Of a stretch of 57,278 nucleotides of DNA, positions 29,165-37,964 are shown piece after piece. Location: NCBI GenBank assembly GCA_902800625.1, contig CADCFG010000011.1:1-57278 (forward strand), written 5' to 3'. Numbering within the stretch: the stretch's first letter is position 1; each line of letters begins with the position of its first letter. A model generated the notes under the pieces. That model was not told the origin of the DNA, did no database searches, and was given only the letters and a program-made list of their open reading frames with translations. The position numbers were made by a program, and so were the translations under genes. This DNA is from an uncultured Eubacteriales bacterium. Its GTDB lineage: Bacteria > Bacillota > Clostridia > Christensenellales > Aristaeellaceae.

Positions 29165-32100
29165 TCAATAGTCGCGGCGCTTCCGGGCGAACAGCGCCAG
29201 TCCCAGCGCCAGCAGGCCGATGCCGCCAAACACGAACGGATAGACCGGCGTCTCGTCGCCCGTGCCCAGCAGCGCGCCGAACAGCGGCGTGCCGTAGTCG
29301 AACAGGTCGATCAGGTCCGTCAGCTCGTCCGTCGTGCGCCCGCCGTATTTGGGCGTCTGGCGCGCGGGCCTGTTGTCCTCGCTATCGGACGGCGTTTCCC
29401 GTCTGGGCAGCAGCGCGTTGATGAGGTCATAGCCCTCGGCGCGGGCAAAGTAGCCCTCCACGTGATCCTCGCGCACCGCGTAGGCATGGACCCTGCCCGC
29501 AGCGTCGCGCTCCGGCAACTCGCCGAAGTCGTAGCGCCAGCCGTCCGCCGCGCTCGCTTGGCGGGTGTCGATGACCTCGCCGTCGCGCACCAGATGCACG
29601 GTGATCGCCTCCGGGCGCAGACCCAACGCGTCGTCATCGTCGTCCCACGTCTTGGAGCCTGAAATCTTCACCATGGGCGTGGCCGTCGGCGCAGGTGTCG
29701 CAGTCGCCGTGGCCGTGGGGCTCACGGTAACCGTCGGGCTTACCGTGACCGTCGGGCTTACCGTGACCGTCGGGCTTACCGTGACCGTCGGCGCGGGCGT
29801 GGGCTTCAGCGCATTGGTGATGGTGAAGCCGTCGGCCATGCTGCCCGTGATCTTCGTGGTATAGCCCTCGACCTTGACCTCTTCGATGGTATACGTGATC
29901 TCCTTGCCGCCCTTGTACTTGTCCAGGTCGGTGAAGGTGTGCTTCCAGCCATCCTTCGCGGTCACGGTCGCCTCGTCCACCTTCGTGCCGTCCGCCAGCA
30001 GGTTCACCTTGATCGACTCGGGCCGCACGCCGTCCTGGTCGTCATTGTCGCTCCAGCTCTTGGTGACGGTCACGCTGGTCTTCTCCGGCGTGTGGGTGTT
30101 GGTGATGGTGAAGCCATCCACCTCTGCGGTGTAGCCGTCCGGCACCGCGGCCTCCTCAACCGTATACACGATCTCCTTGCCGCCCTTGTACTTGTCAAGG
30201 TCTGAGAAGGTGTGCTTCCAGCCGTCCTTCGCTGTCACGGTCGCCTCGGCGGCCTTCGTGCCGTCCGCCAGCAGGTTCACCTTAATCGACTCGGGCCGCA
30301 CGCCGTCCTGGTCTTCGTTGTCGTCCCAGGTCTTGGTGACGCTCACGCTGGTCTTTTCGGGTGTGTGGGTGTTGGTGATGGTGAAGCCATCGGCCATCGT
30401 CCCGGCAAACTCCGCGGTATAGCCCGTGATTTCGTCCTCCGTCACGGTGTAGGCGATCTCAACGCCATTCTCGTACTTGTCCAGGTTCTCCCAGGTCACC
30501 GTCAGCGCCGCGCCGGTCGCATCCGCCGCGATGGTCTTGTCATAGTCATCGCCCATCGGCGTGACCGCGCCGTCGCCCACCTGCTTGTTCAGGTGCAGCG
30601 TCACCTCGGCGCGCAGGCCGTCCTGGTCGTCGCCGTCGCTCCACGCCTTCGTGGCGCTCACGTTCACCTTCTCCGGCGCATGGGTGTTGGTGACGGTGAA
30701 GCCGGTCGCCATGGTGCCGGTGATGTCCGGCGTGTACCCGGTCACCGGTTCCTCGGTGATGGTATACGCGATGTCCCGGCCTTCGCTTCTCTTGTTCAGG
30801 TTGGTGAAGGTGTGCGTCCAGTTCTTATCGGCGGTCAGGGTCGCCTCATCCACCTTCGTGTCGTTTGCGAGCAGGTTCACCTTGATTGACGTGGGCCGCT
30901 TGCCATCCTGGTTGTTGTTGTCGCTCCAGCTCTTGGTGACGCTCACGCTGGTCTTCTCCGGCGTATAGCTGTTGGTGATGGTTTTGGTGCCGTCATAGGC
31001 GACGTTGACCGGCGCAGCCGTGTCGCTGGTATAATCGTTCGCCGTCGTCAGGGCCTCGACCACGCTGTAGGTCACGGCCTTGTCGCCTTCATACTTCGCC
31101 AAGCCGCTCCAGGTCTTGCTCCAGTCATCCGCGGCGGTGACGTTCACGGTTTCCACGTCCGTGGTCGTGCCGTCCACCGTCTTCTTCAGCGTCACCGTCG
31201 CCACGACGCCGGTGCGCTTGCCGTCCTGGTCGTCGTTGTCGTCCCACACCTTTTCCACGGTGATGGACGTGCTGTCCTGCTCATTCGTGATCGTGTCGCC
31301 GTCGGAAACGCCGTCTGTGTTGTCGGCGGTATAACCGGTCCAGCCCGTGGTCTCCTTGACTGTATACTCGATTGCTACAGGCTGCTCGCCCTCAACCATC
31401 TTATACTTGTCAAGGCCCGAGAACGTAGCCACCCACGCGGTCGCCTCGCCGTTCTCGTCCTCCGTGCCGTCCAGCGTCACGGTCCGGTCAGTCGCCGTAC
31501 CGTCCTTGAACAGCATGAACACCACTCTCGCGCCGTCCGGGGCCGTCGTCGAATAGTCGACGTTCTTCCAGGCCTTCGTGGCGCTGACGGAGATGGGCCC
31601 GGCATAGCGGTTGGTGAAGGCCACAGTGGCCGCGCCGCCGTCCTTGAGGAACTCCACGTTTGCGGAATTCGTGCCACTCTCGCCGGTGGTCACGGTTGCC
31701 TCGTCCTCAGTACTGAACGCCGCCACCCGGCTGACCAGCTGATAGCCGGCCAGGTTGTTCGTCTCCGTGACGGTGTACGCGCCCAGCGGCAGGTCAAAGC
31801 TCTTGGACGCATTGTCTCCCATGTCGGCCAGGGTGAAGGGCTCGATCTCAAAGCCGGAGGTGTCCTTCACGCGGCGGCCGCTGGCGTCGCTGGCGCCAGT
31901 GATGGCGAAGGTGATCGACGCCTTCTCCGCATCGGTAAGGCTGCTCACGCCGTCCGTGTCGTCCAGGGTCTTGGTCACGGTCAGCGTGCCGTGCTCGCGC
32001 ACGTTGCTGATCTTCAGCGTCTCGCGATGGGCGTAGATGCCGCTGGCGGGGTTGGACTGGTTCTCGGAGATCCGGAAGGGATGCGGGGTCTCATCCAGCT

Positions 32101-35100
32101 CGAAGCCCTCCGGCGCATGCGTCTCCGTCAGCCGGTATTCATGGGTTTCGCTGTCGGTGGACGGCTGCAGATACCAGCCGTCATCGGCGCTGCTGCCCTG
32201 GATGGTGGCCTTGCCGTCGGAATTCGTGGTGAAGGTGACCTCATTCGCAATGCCGTTCGGGTTCACCCAGCTGTCGCCGATCTTCTCCTCCAGCTTGAAC
32301 ACCGCGCCCGGCACCGGGATGCGCACATTGTCGCCCTCATACTTGAGCAGCGTGATGCTGTAATTGGGCGCGGTTCCGCCGCCGGCGGCCTTGATGGTCG
32401 CCGTGCTCTCCACATGGCTGTCCTCGCCCATCAGCGTGGCGGTGTTTTCAAACTCCACCTCGCCGACTGCACCCAGGACCTTCGCCTTGTAGGTGATCAC
32501 CACATACATCTGATCCGGGACCTTGAAGGTACCCACCACATGGTCTTCGCCGTCGGGCTTGAAGTCATAGCCGATGTTGGGGTAGTCGCTGACCCGCTGC
32601 TCCCCTTCATCGTTAAAGAGCTGGAACGCAACCGAGGACAGGTCCACGTTCAGGTTGTCGCTCATCACGTCCGTCAGCGTCAGGTATTCAGCGTTCGGGG
32701 CCAGGTCGACGCACTCCCGGTTGATGGCGATATGGAATTGGGGGTCCTCGTTGCCTGCCGCCACGGCTTCCTGGTTCAGCAGCTGCTTGCCCAGCTTGCT
32801 GTAGGAGGTCTCCACCAGCTCGTCGTCGTTTCCCAGCGACGAAGTCACCGTGTTGCCGAAGGACACGCTGCCGCCCGCGGCCGCGGCCACGCCGTTCAGG
32901 AATTCATGCGTGGAGTACAGCGCCAGGTGATAGGTCAGGCGATAGTGGGTATACAGCGAATCCTCGTTGGTCTGCAGCTCGGTCTTGGTCAGTGCGGCCG
33001 TGAAGCTGTTGCCGCTGAGGGTGGGCGTGACGGCCCTGGGGGTGTGCAGCTCCTCTACGCCTTCTGCCTTGTCCTCCACCCACCGCACGGTCATGCCGGC
33101 AGGGTATTCGGCGTGCGCCACGCCCGACAGGTACTCCAGAGGCGCGTCAAAGGTGTCGGTCAGTTCAAACGGCTGCGGCTCGCGAATGCGGACGCCCTTC
33201 AGGTCCACCGCGTAAGTAAATATGTAGCGATACTCACCGGCGTGCTCGCCCTCAGTCATCAGCGTGCCCGCTTTGTCGTAATCCACCACCGTCTTCTCGA
33301 TGCCCTCCTCGGTGGGGATGTAGACCCGGGCGGTGGCCTCCAGCTGCGTCTCGCCCTCGCCGAAGCGGGCGATGTTCTTGTGCTTCCTGTCCTCCTCGGT
33401 GGTGGAGGCGGCAAGCCAATTCGGGTTGTGGCGCGTCGTCACCGTCACCACGATCTGGCGGGGTTTCCCGTCCGTGGACGGCAGGAAGCCCTTGTGCGTG
33501 CCCTCATTGTCAGTGCAGTAGAAGAACAGCGTGCCATGGTCGTTGAAAAGCTGATACTCGCAGCTCTCCCCGGAATACAGCCCCTGCACGTCCGCCGCAG
33601 TGATGGGGTCCATGGTATCCGCGAGGCCGCTGGTGGCGGTGGTGTCCCCGCGGGGCATGTATTCCATCAGGTGCGCGTCGTCGCTGATATAGCCCTGGGG
33701 CGGCACGGTCAGCGTGATCTGCCACACGGCCTTTTCAGCGTCGAAGCTCACCACACTCTTGGTCAGCTGGAGCGCGCTGTCGCCCACCGGGGTCACCTTT
33801 TCCGGCACGCCCTCCTGCGAATTGACCGTGCCGCGGTACTCATCCTTGCCGGAGTTGTACACCCGGAAGGGCAGCGCATTGTCCGTCACGTCCGCCAAAG
33901 TGCGATACTGGAGGTTGTAGTCCAGAGGGAATGTCAGTCCGCCCGCTTCTGCCGCCCGGACGTCGGCATCGGTAAAGGTGTAGGTGAAGCTCTTCCCGTC
34001 GCTGCCAAGCTCGACGTCGTCCGCTTCCCAGTTCTTCTCCAGCGCCTTTTGCTTTCCGGTTTTATTGTCTATGAAGGTGATGACGATCGGCGACGCCTTG
34101 TCGTATTCCAGGTACTGGTCCCGATCCCCGCCGAGCGACTGGCCCAGGACGTCGGTGACCTTTCTATTAACCAGGGCGATGACGTCGTGGCCCACGATGG
34201 ACCAGCCCACCCGCTGCTTCGTGCGGCCGTCGACCGTAGTAATATAGGGATCATCGAAATTGCTCGTCCAGCCGCCCTTGGTCAGCGTGGAGGGGCCGAA
34301 AATCGTGCGGATGTCGTCGGTGTCATGGGCGTCGGGCGAATCGGGGATATCCAGATCCGCGTGATTCTTGCCGGTCACGCCCACGCTGTTGGTGCCGTCG
34401 GCGGCAATGCCGAAGCTGCCGTCCGCATTCGCGGTCAGCTGGGCGGCGTCCACCAGGCAGGTGTACTTCACCGTTAGCGTCTTGCCGTGGCCGATGCTGT
34501 CGATCTTGATGCTGTAGCCGCTGGCGGTGGCGCTGGTTTTGGTGAAGCTGACGGCCTCGCCGTCCGCGTCGACCACCGCGAGGGACGCGGGATCCAGCGA
34601 CAGCGCGCCGCCCGTGATGGTGTCCGTGACCACGATGTCGTGGTTCGCGCCGGTGGAGGTCACCTCCACGGTGTAATCCAGCTCGTATTTGTTGTTGCCG
34701 GCATAGCGAAGGCTGCTGGCGTCGTGGCTCTTTTCCACTGTCAGCTTTGATTCCGCGTTTGCCACGGCGGTCAGCCTGGCGGTGTCCAGCACCTTCCATT
34801 CCACAGCGTTGCCGTTGTACTTCCCCGTGTAGGAGATTTCAAATCTCGCCAGGCCGGAGGCCTTGAAAAGGTTGTAGGCGTCGGCATCGGACTGGTCCCA
34901 GGTCACGGTCAGCACGCCGCTGCTAACGGCGGCGGTGAAGCGCATATCCCGCTCCACGTCCTCGCCGTTCACCGTTCCGCTCACCTTCATGGTAAAGCCG
35001 ATGCTGGTGGGATAGTCCGTCTTGAACAGGTCCGGCAGCGTCAACCCGGTCAGGCTCGTGATGTCGAACTGGCTGCTGCTGTTCTCCGCGAAGGTCAGCT

Positions 35101-36502
35101 TCAGGGTATATTCTTCGTCGGGGATCATGACATACTGCCCGGAGGCGTTCGTGCCCGGCGTGGGCGACAGGGTCACGCCGGTCAGAAACCCGTTGAGATC
35201 GTTGGAGGTATCGTCGTCCGCCCCGTTCGCCGCCTCAAAGGCGACGCCAATCTCCTCCACCGCGCCCATGATGGAGAAGCTGTCAACGGTGAAGTCCGCG
35301 CCGGTCATGGCACCATCGGCATTCTGGTGCACGCTGCCGGACAGCTTTTCCTCGGTGCCGTCCCGGCGGATGTGCACCACGCCGCTCTGCAGCACCTCCA
35401 CGTCGCCCTCCACGTCGGCGGCGACGGGCGTGGTGAAGCGCATGCTGACGCGCACCCTGCCGTCCTCCGGCTCGATGCGCACGCCGTCGGCCAGGAAGTA
35501 CACGTCGTAGGGCGCCAGGTTCAACACGGCCTCATCATCCAGGCCGTACAGGCGGCGCGCGGCGGCCTCGAAGCGGGCGTAGGCCTCGGTGCCGGGGGCG
35601 ATGTAGTCCGCCTTGAGCTCGGCGCTCTGGGGCAGGTTGGCCTCGGGATCGGCCACGGCGGTGATGCGCACGCGGCTGTCCTGATAGCTGAAATCGGTCC
35701 TGGGGGCCTCCCTGGCCGCCACGACGTTCACCACCAGGTCCTCCTCGGTGATGCCTTCAATGATGTAATCGTCGCCCTTGCCGGTCATGCGGGCCGTGAC
35801 GACGTTCTCCAGCGTGACGCTCTCCAGCTGCCAGCCCTCCAGCGCGCAGGCGGTGAAGGACAGCGCGCCGTCCACGGCCTCGGCTTCGGCGGCGGCTTCG
35901 CCGTTCACGGCGACGGACGCGCCCTCGCCCACGTTGAAGCGCACGACGTAAACCGCGGGCGTGGGCTCCGGGGTCTCGGTGACTTCCGGGGTCTCGGTGA
36001 CTTCCGGGGTCTCGGTGACTTCCGGCGTCTCGGTGACTTCCGGGGTCTCGGTGACTTCCGGCGTCTCGGTAGCTTCCGGCGTCTCGGTAGCTTCCGGCTG
36101 CTCAGCGGGCTCCTGCTGCTCGGCGGGCTCCTGCGCCTCGGTGGGCTCCTGCTGCCCGGCGGGTTCCTGCGCCTCGGCGGGCTCCTGCTGCTCGGCGGGT
36201 TCCTGCTGTTCGGTGGGTTCCTGCTGTTCGGTGGGTTCCTGCTGTTCGGCGGATTCCTGCTGTTCGGCGGATTCCTGCTGCTCGGCGGGCTCCTGCTGCT
36301 CGGCAGGCTCCTGCGCCTCGGCAGGCTCCTGCTGCTCGGCCAGCTCCGTCTGATCGGCTGTCTCCGCGGCGACAGGCGTCTTTGCCGTCTCCGACAGCTC
36401 CGCAAGCGTTGGCAGGCCGTTCATCAGCAGCATCAAAAGCGCCAACAGAGCGCAAAACAGTCTCCTGGCTTTGAAAAGATTGTTCCGGGTGCCACGGTTC
36501 AT
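29165..36502 (-). CDS. Giant surface protein 2 with seven Cna-B domains
   Basis: Predicted wall-anchored stalk or adhesin of 2445 residues. Order: signal peptide (about 1-36, RRLFCALLALLMLLMNGLPTLAE); six-residue QEPAEQ-type repeats (about 44-137); TPEVTE repeats (about 137-180); several beta domains resembling isopeptide-type adhesin modules (about 185-1370); a SpaA-like domain (about 1380-1500, ITLLKYEGDNVRIPVPGAVFKL); a surface-antigen-type domain (about 1510-1630); six Cna-B domains (about 1635-2225, starts like SVTKSWSDNDDQDG); a PTVTVS linker; a seventh Cna-B; and the tail [18 protein letters not shown], membrane helix, ARKRRDY. The tail module closely matches giant protein 1. ATG at 36502 chosen for AAGGAGG 8 bases upstream. 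Many Cna-B domains make internal Lys-Asn cross-links; that is family knowledge. Confidence 0.9.
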   Translation of the reverse strand: MNRGTRNNLFKARRLFCALLALLMLLMNGLPTLAELSETAKTPVAAETADQTELAEQQEPAEAQEPAEQQEPAEQQESAEQQESAEQQEPTEQQEPTEQQEPAEQQEPAEAQEPAGQQEPTEAQEPAEQQEPAEQPEATETPEATETPEVTETPEVTETPEVTETPEVTETPEVTETPEPTPAVYVVRFNVGEGASVAVNGEAAAEAEAVDGALSFTACALEGWQLESVTLENVVTARMTGKGDDYIIEGITEEDLVVNVVAAREAPRTDFSYQDSRVRITAVADPEANLPQSAELKADYIAPGTEAYARFEAAARRLYGLDDEAVLNLAPYDVYFLADGVRIEPEDGRVRVSMRFTTPVAADVEGDVEVLQSGVVHIRRDGTEEKLSGSVHQNADGAMTGADFTVDSFSIMGAVEEIGVAFEAANGADDDTSNDLNGFLTGVTLSPTPGTNASGQYVMIPDEEYTLKLTFAENSSSQFDITSLTGLTLPDLFKTDYPTSIGFTMKVSGTVNGEDVERDMRFTAAVSSGVLTVTWDQSDADAYNLFKASGLARFEISYTGKYNGNAVEWKVLDTARLTAVANAESKLTVEKSHDASSLRYAGNNKYELDYTVEVTSTGANHDIVVTDTITGGALSLDPASLAVVDADGEAVSFTKTSATASGYSIKIDSIGHGKTLTVKYTCLVDAAQLTANADGSFGIAADGTNSVGVTGKNHADLDIPDSPDAHDTDDIRTIFGPSTLTKGGWTSNFDDPYITTVDGRTKQRVGWSIVGHDVIALVNRKVTDVLGQSLGGDRDQYLEYDKASPIVITFIDNKTGKQKALEKNWEADDVELGSDGKSFTYTFTDADVRAAEAGGLTFPLDYNLQYRTLADVTDNALPFRVYNSGKDEYRGTVNSQEGVPEKVTPVGDSALQLTKSVVSFDAEKAVWQITLTVPPQGYISDDAHLMEYMPRGDTTATSGLADTMDPITAADVQGLYSGESCEYQLFNDHGTLFFYCTDNEGTHKGFLPSTDGKPRQIVVTVTTRHNPNWLAASTTEEDRKHKNIARFGEGETQLEATARVYIPTEEGIEKTVVDYDKAGTLMTEGEHAGEYRYIFTYAVDLKGVRIREPQPFELTDTFDAPLEYLSGVAHAEYPAGMTVRWVEDKAEGVEELHTPRAVTPTLSGNSFTAALTKTELQTNEDSLYTHYRLTYHLALYSTHEFLNGVAAAAGGSVSFGNTVTSSLGNDDELVETSYSKLGKQLLNQEAVAAGNEDPQFHIAINRECVDLAPNAEYLTLTDVMSDNLNVDLSSVAFQLFNDEGEQRVSDYPNIGYDFKPDGEDHVVGTFKVPDQMYVVITYKAKVLGAVGEVEFENTATLMGEDSHVESTATIKAAGGGTAPNYSITLLKYEGDNVRIPVPGAVFKLEEKIGDSWVNPNGIANEVTFTTNSDGKATIQGSSADDGWYLQPSTDSETHEYRLTETHAPEGFELDETPHPFRISENQSNPASGIYAHRETLKISNVREHGTLTVTKTLDDTDGVSSLTDAEKASITFAITGASDASGRRVKDTSGFEIEPFTLADMGDNASKSFDLPLGAYTVTETNNLAGYQLVSRVAAFSTEDEATVTTGESGTNSANVEFLKDGGAATVAFTNRYAGPISVSATKAWKNVDYSTTAPDGARVVFMLFKDGTATDRTVTLDGTEDENGEATAWVATFSGLDKYKMVEGEQPVAIEYTVKETTGWTGYTADNTDGVSDGDTITNEQDSTSITVEKVWDDNDDQDGKRTGVVATVTLKKTVDGTTTDVETVNVTAADDWSKTWSGLAKYEGDKAVTYSVVEALTTANDYTSDTAAPVNVAYDGTKTITNSYTPEKTSVSVTKSWSDNNNQDGKRPTSIKVNLLANDTKVDEATLTADKNWTHTFTNLNKRSEGRDIAYTITEEPVTGYTPDITGTMATGFTVTNTHAPEKVNVSATKAWSDGDDQDGLRAEVTLHLNKQVGDGAVTPMGDDYDKTIAADATGAALTVTWENLDKYENGVEIAYTVTEDEITGYTAEFAGTMADGFTITNTHTPEKTSVSVTKTWDDNEDQDGVRPESIKVNLLADGTKAAEATVTAKDGWKHTFSDLDKYKGGKEIVYTVEEAAVPDGYTAEVDGFTITNTHTPEKTSVTVTKSWSDNDDQDGVRPESIKVNLLADGTKVDEATVTAKDGWKHTFTDLDKYKGGKEITYTIEEVKVEGYTTKITGSMADGFTITNALKPTPAPTVTVSPTVTVSPTVTVSPTVTVSPTATATATPAPTATPMVKISGSKTWDDDDDALGLRPEAITVHLVRDGEVIDTRQASAADGWRYDFGELPERDAAGRVHAYAVREDHVEGYFARAEGYDLINALLPRRETPSDSEDNRPARQTPKYGGRTTDELTDLIDLFDYGTPLFGALLGTGDETPVYPFVFGGIGLLALGLALFARKRRDY
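29718..29789. repeat. 18-base tandem repeat coding PTVTVS
   Basis: Four consecutive 18-base units (GGGCTTACCGTGACCGTC type), three of them almost identical, coding PTVTVS blocks between Cna-B domains 6 and 7 of giant protein 2. Confidence 0.9.
35960..36370. repeat. 18-base tandem repeats in the N-terminus of giant gene 2
   Basis: Two adjoining in-frame arrays: TPEVTE units (about 35960-36090, several identical at DNA level) and QEPAEQ/QEPTEQ/QESAEQ units (about 36100-36370). Both are multiples of three and would allow length variation of the wall-spanning region. Confidence 0.88.
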
Positions 36503-36837
36503 GCAATCTTCCTCCTTGTGGTCGTTCACACCAGGGCGCGCCCCGGTTCAAATCATCTGCGTCGTGTCGGTGTAAAACAGCGGTCAAGGGCAGGTTGAGC
36601 CGCGCGATTCGCGGCGGGTGCATTCAGGTTCTGTCGGTCCGGCTCCCGAAACAAGACTAAATCGTTTTAGAAACACGATAAACACAACTGCTCTCCTGCA
36701 TATGGGCACCCGGCACGGGGCCCATCCCGGGCCCCATACCGGCGGCTGTGTCGCTCACTGTCCCGCGAAGAGGAAAGCTCGTCGTGTTATGTTAAATTAA
36801 ATATTTTGCGAATATTTAATTGCAAAATACCACCAAT

Positions 36838-36867
36838 ATTATAAAATAGTTTCCATGGGCTTGTCAA
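36838..36867 (-). promoter_or_regulatory. Promoter of giant gene 2 with a long leader
   Basis: Minus strand TTGACA (36862-36867), 18-base spacer, TATAAT (36838-36843). It lies about 330 bases before the ATG at 36502. The intervening sequence starts AT-rich (36790-36835, with AAATATT/AATATTT palindromes) and becomes GC-rich, with no gene that I can support. A long regulated leader is possible. Confidence 0.75.
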
Positions 36868-37003
36868 TACAGGAAGCAACGATTGAGCGTGTTTTTATAT
36901 ATTTTGCTAAATAATACGAATTGTTACTTTTATTTTGTCAGTTAATTCTCCTGACCCGAGGCGCCGGTTTTACCGGGCTTGCGAAGCGGTCGACCTTCCG
37001 ACT

Positions 37004-37864
37004 TCATGGCATGATCGATTGGCCGGGCTGGTCAACGAAGCGCATTCTCGCTCGCACCACCGCGTTTTCGGTGCCCACGCAATCAAGGAACCGGCTCAGC
37101 ACCTGCCGCATGTCCTTCGGCAGCCTGTGCCTGCATTCGTGGACCATGCCCATGGGGATTTCATAGAACGCCTCCGCAATGCTTCCCGCGATGCAGGTCA
37201 GCGTGTCGCAGTCGCCGCCCAGGGAAACCGCCGTGCGGATGACGTCCACAAAGTCCGTTCCCTCCATAAAGGCGGTGACGGCCTCCGGCACGGTCTTCTG
37301 GCAGGTTTCCACATGATGGTATTTGGGCCGGATCTCGTCGCAGGTGCGGGAAAGGTCGTAGCCAAACTCCCTTTCGATGTAATCCCTGATCTCCTCTTTA
37401 GAAGATCCTTTCCTGGCCATGAAGATGGCACTGGCCGTGGCCTCCGCGCCCTTGACGCCCTCGGGGTGGTTGTGGGTGACCTCCGCCGTCAGCCGCGCCA
37501 CATGCCGCGTCTCCTCCAGCGTGTCATACAGCCAGCCCGCCGAGGACACCCGCATGGCAGAGCCGTTGCCGAAGCTGTTGTATGGCTTGTTGCCGTCGGA
37601 CCGGAGCCAGTGATAGAACATCCCGCCATATCCTGCGTCGGGATACAGCTTCCCCCACTTGTGCATGGATTGGATAAGCGCCGCCTTGATGGCCTCGTCA
37701 TCCTGGCCCAGCGTGTCCATCAGGGCCTCCGCCACGGCGATGGTCATCACGGTGTCGTCGGTGAACCCGGTCGCTTCAGTGAACATCTCAAAGTCCTTCG
37801 TCTTGTCTCCCCTGTCAAACTCAAACGGCGCACCGATCATGTCGCCCAAAATGGCTCCGAACAT
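37004..37864 (-). CDS. ADP-ribosylglycohydrolase family protein
   Basis: The 286-residue protein matches the DraG/ARH family, which removes ADP-ribose from modified proteins, nucleic acids or small molecules with two magnesium ions. Metal-site motifs are present: GAILGDMIGAPFEF at the N-terminus, FTDDTVMT (about 34-41), NGSAMRVSSAGWLY, THNHPEGVKGAEATA and SLGGDCDTLTCIAGSIAEA (about 211-230). No extra domain is attached. ATG at 37864 has AAGGAGG upstream. It lies 100 bases after the ASCH gene but has its own promoter. That promoter carries the same palindrome, at the same spacing, as the ASCH gene promoter. The substrate is unknown; no ADP-ribosyltransferase is visible in the window. Confidence 0.92.
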   Translation of the reverse strand: MFGAILGDMIGAPFEFDRGDKTKDFEMFTEATGFTDDTVMTIAVAEALMDTLGQDDEAIKAALIQSMHKWGKLYPDAGYGGMFYHWLRSDGNKPYNSFGNGSAMRVSSAGWLYDTLEETRHVARLTAEVTHNHPEGVKGAEATASAIFMARKGSSKEEIRDYIEREFGYDLSRTCDEIRPKYHHVETCQKTVPEAVTAFMEGTDFVDVIRTAVSLGGDCDTLTCIAGSIAEAFYEIPMGMVHECRHRLPKDMRQVLSRFLDCVGTENAVVRARMRFVDQPGQSIMP

Positions 37865-37898
37865 TCTTCATTCCTCCTTGCTTGTTGTTGATGGATAC

Positions 37899-37942
37899 AG
37901 TATATCAGAAAAGACGGCCGGGTTGGTCGCCTGTCGGGCGAC
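37899..37942 (-). promoter_or_regulatory. Promoter and palindromic operator of the ADP-ribosylglycohydrolase gene
   Basis: Minus strand: palindrome GTCGCC-N5-GGCGAC (37926-37942), then 21 bases, then TATACT (37899-37904), 34 bases before the ATG. No -35 hexamer is present (CAACCC at that position), which suggests an activator bound at the palindrome. Spacing and leader (TTGTTGTTGAT) match those of the neighbouring ASCH gene. Confidence 0.7.
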
Positions 37943-37964
37943 TTTTCCAGCCGTCTCTGATCGA

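Noticed and set aside
17706..36502. Canonical LPXTG motif in either giant protein
   Set aside because: Searched the C-terminal tails; only LLGTG is present at the expected place.
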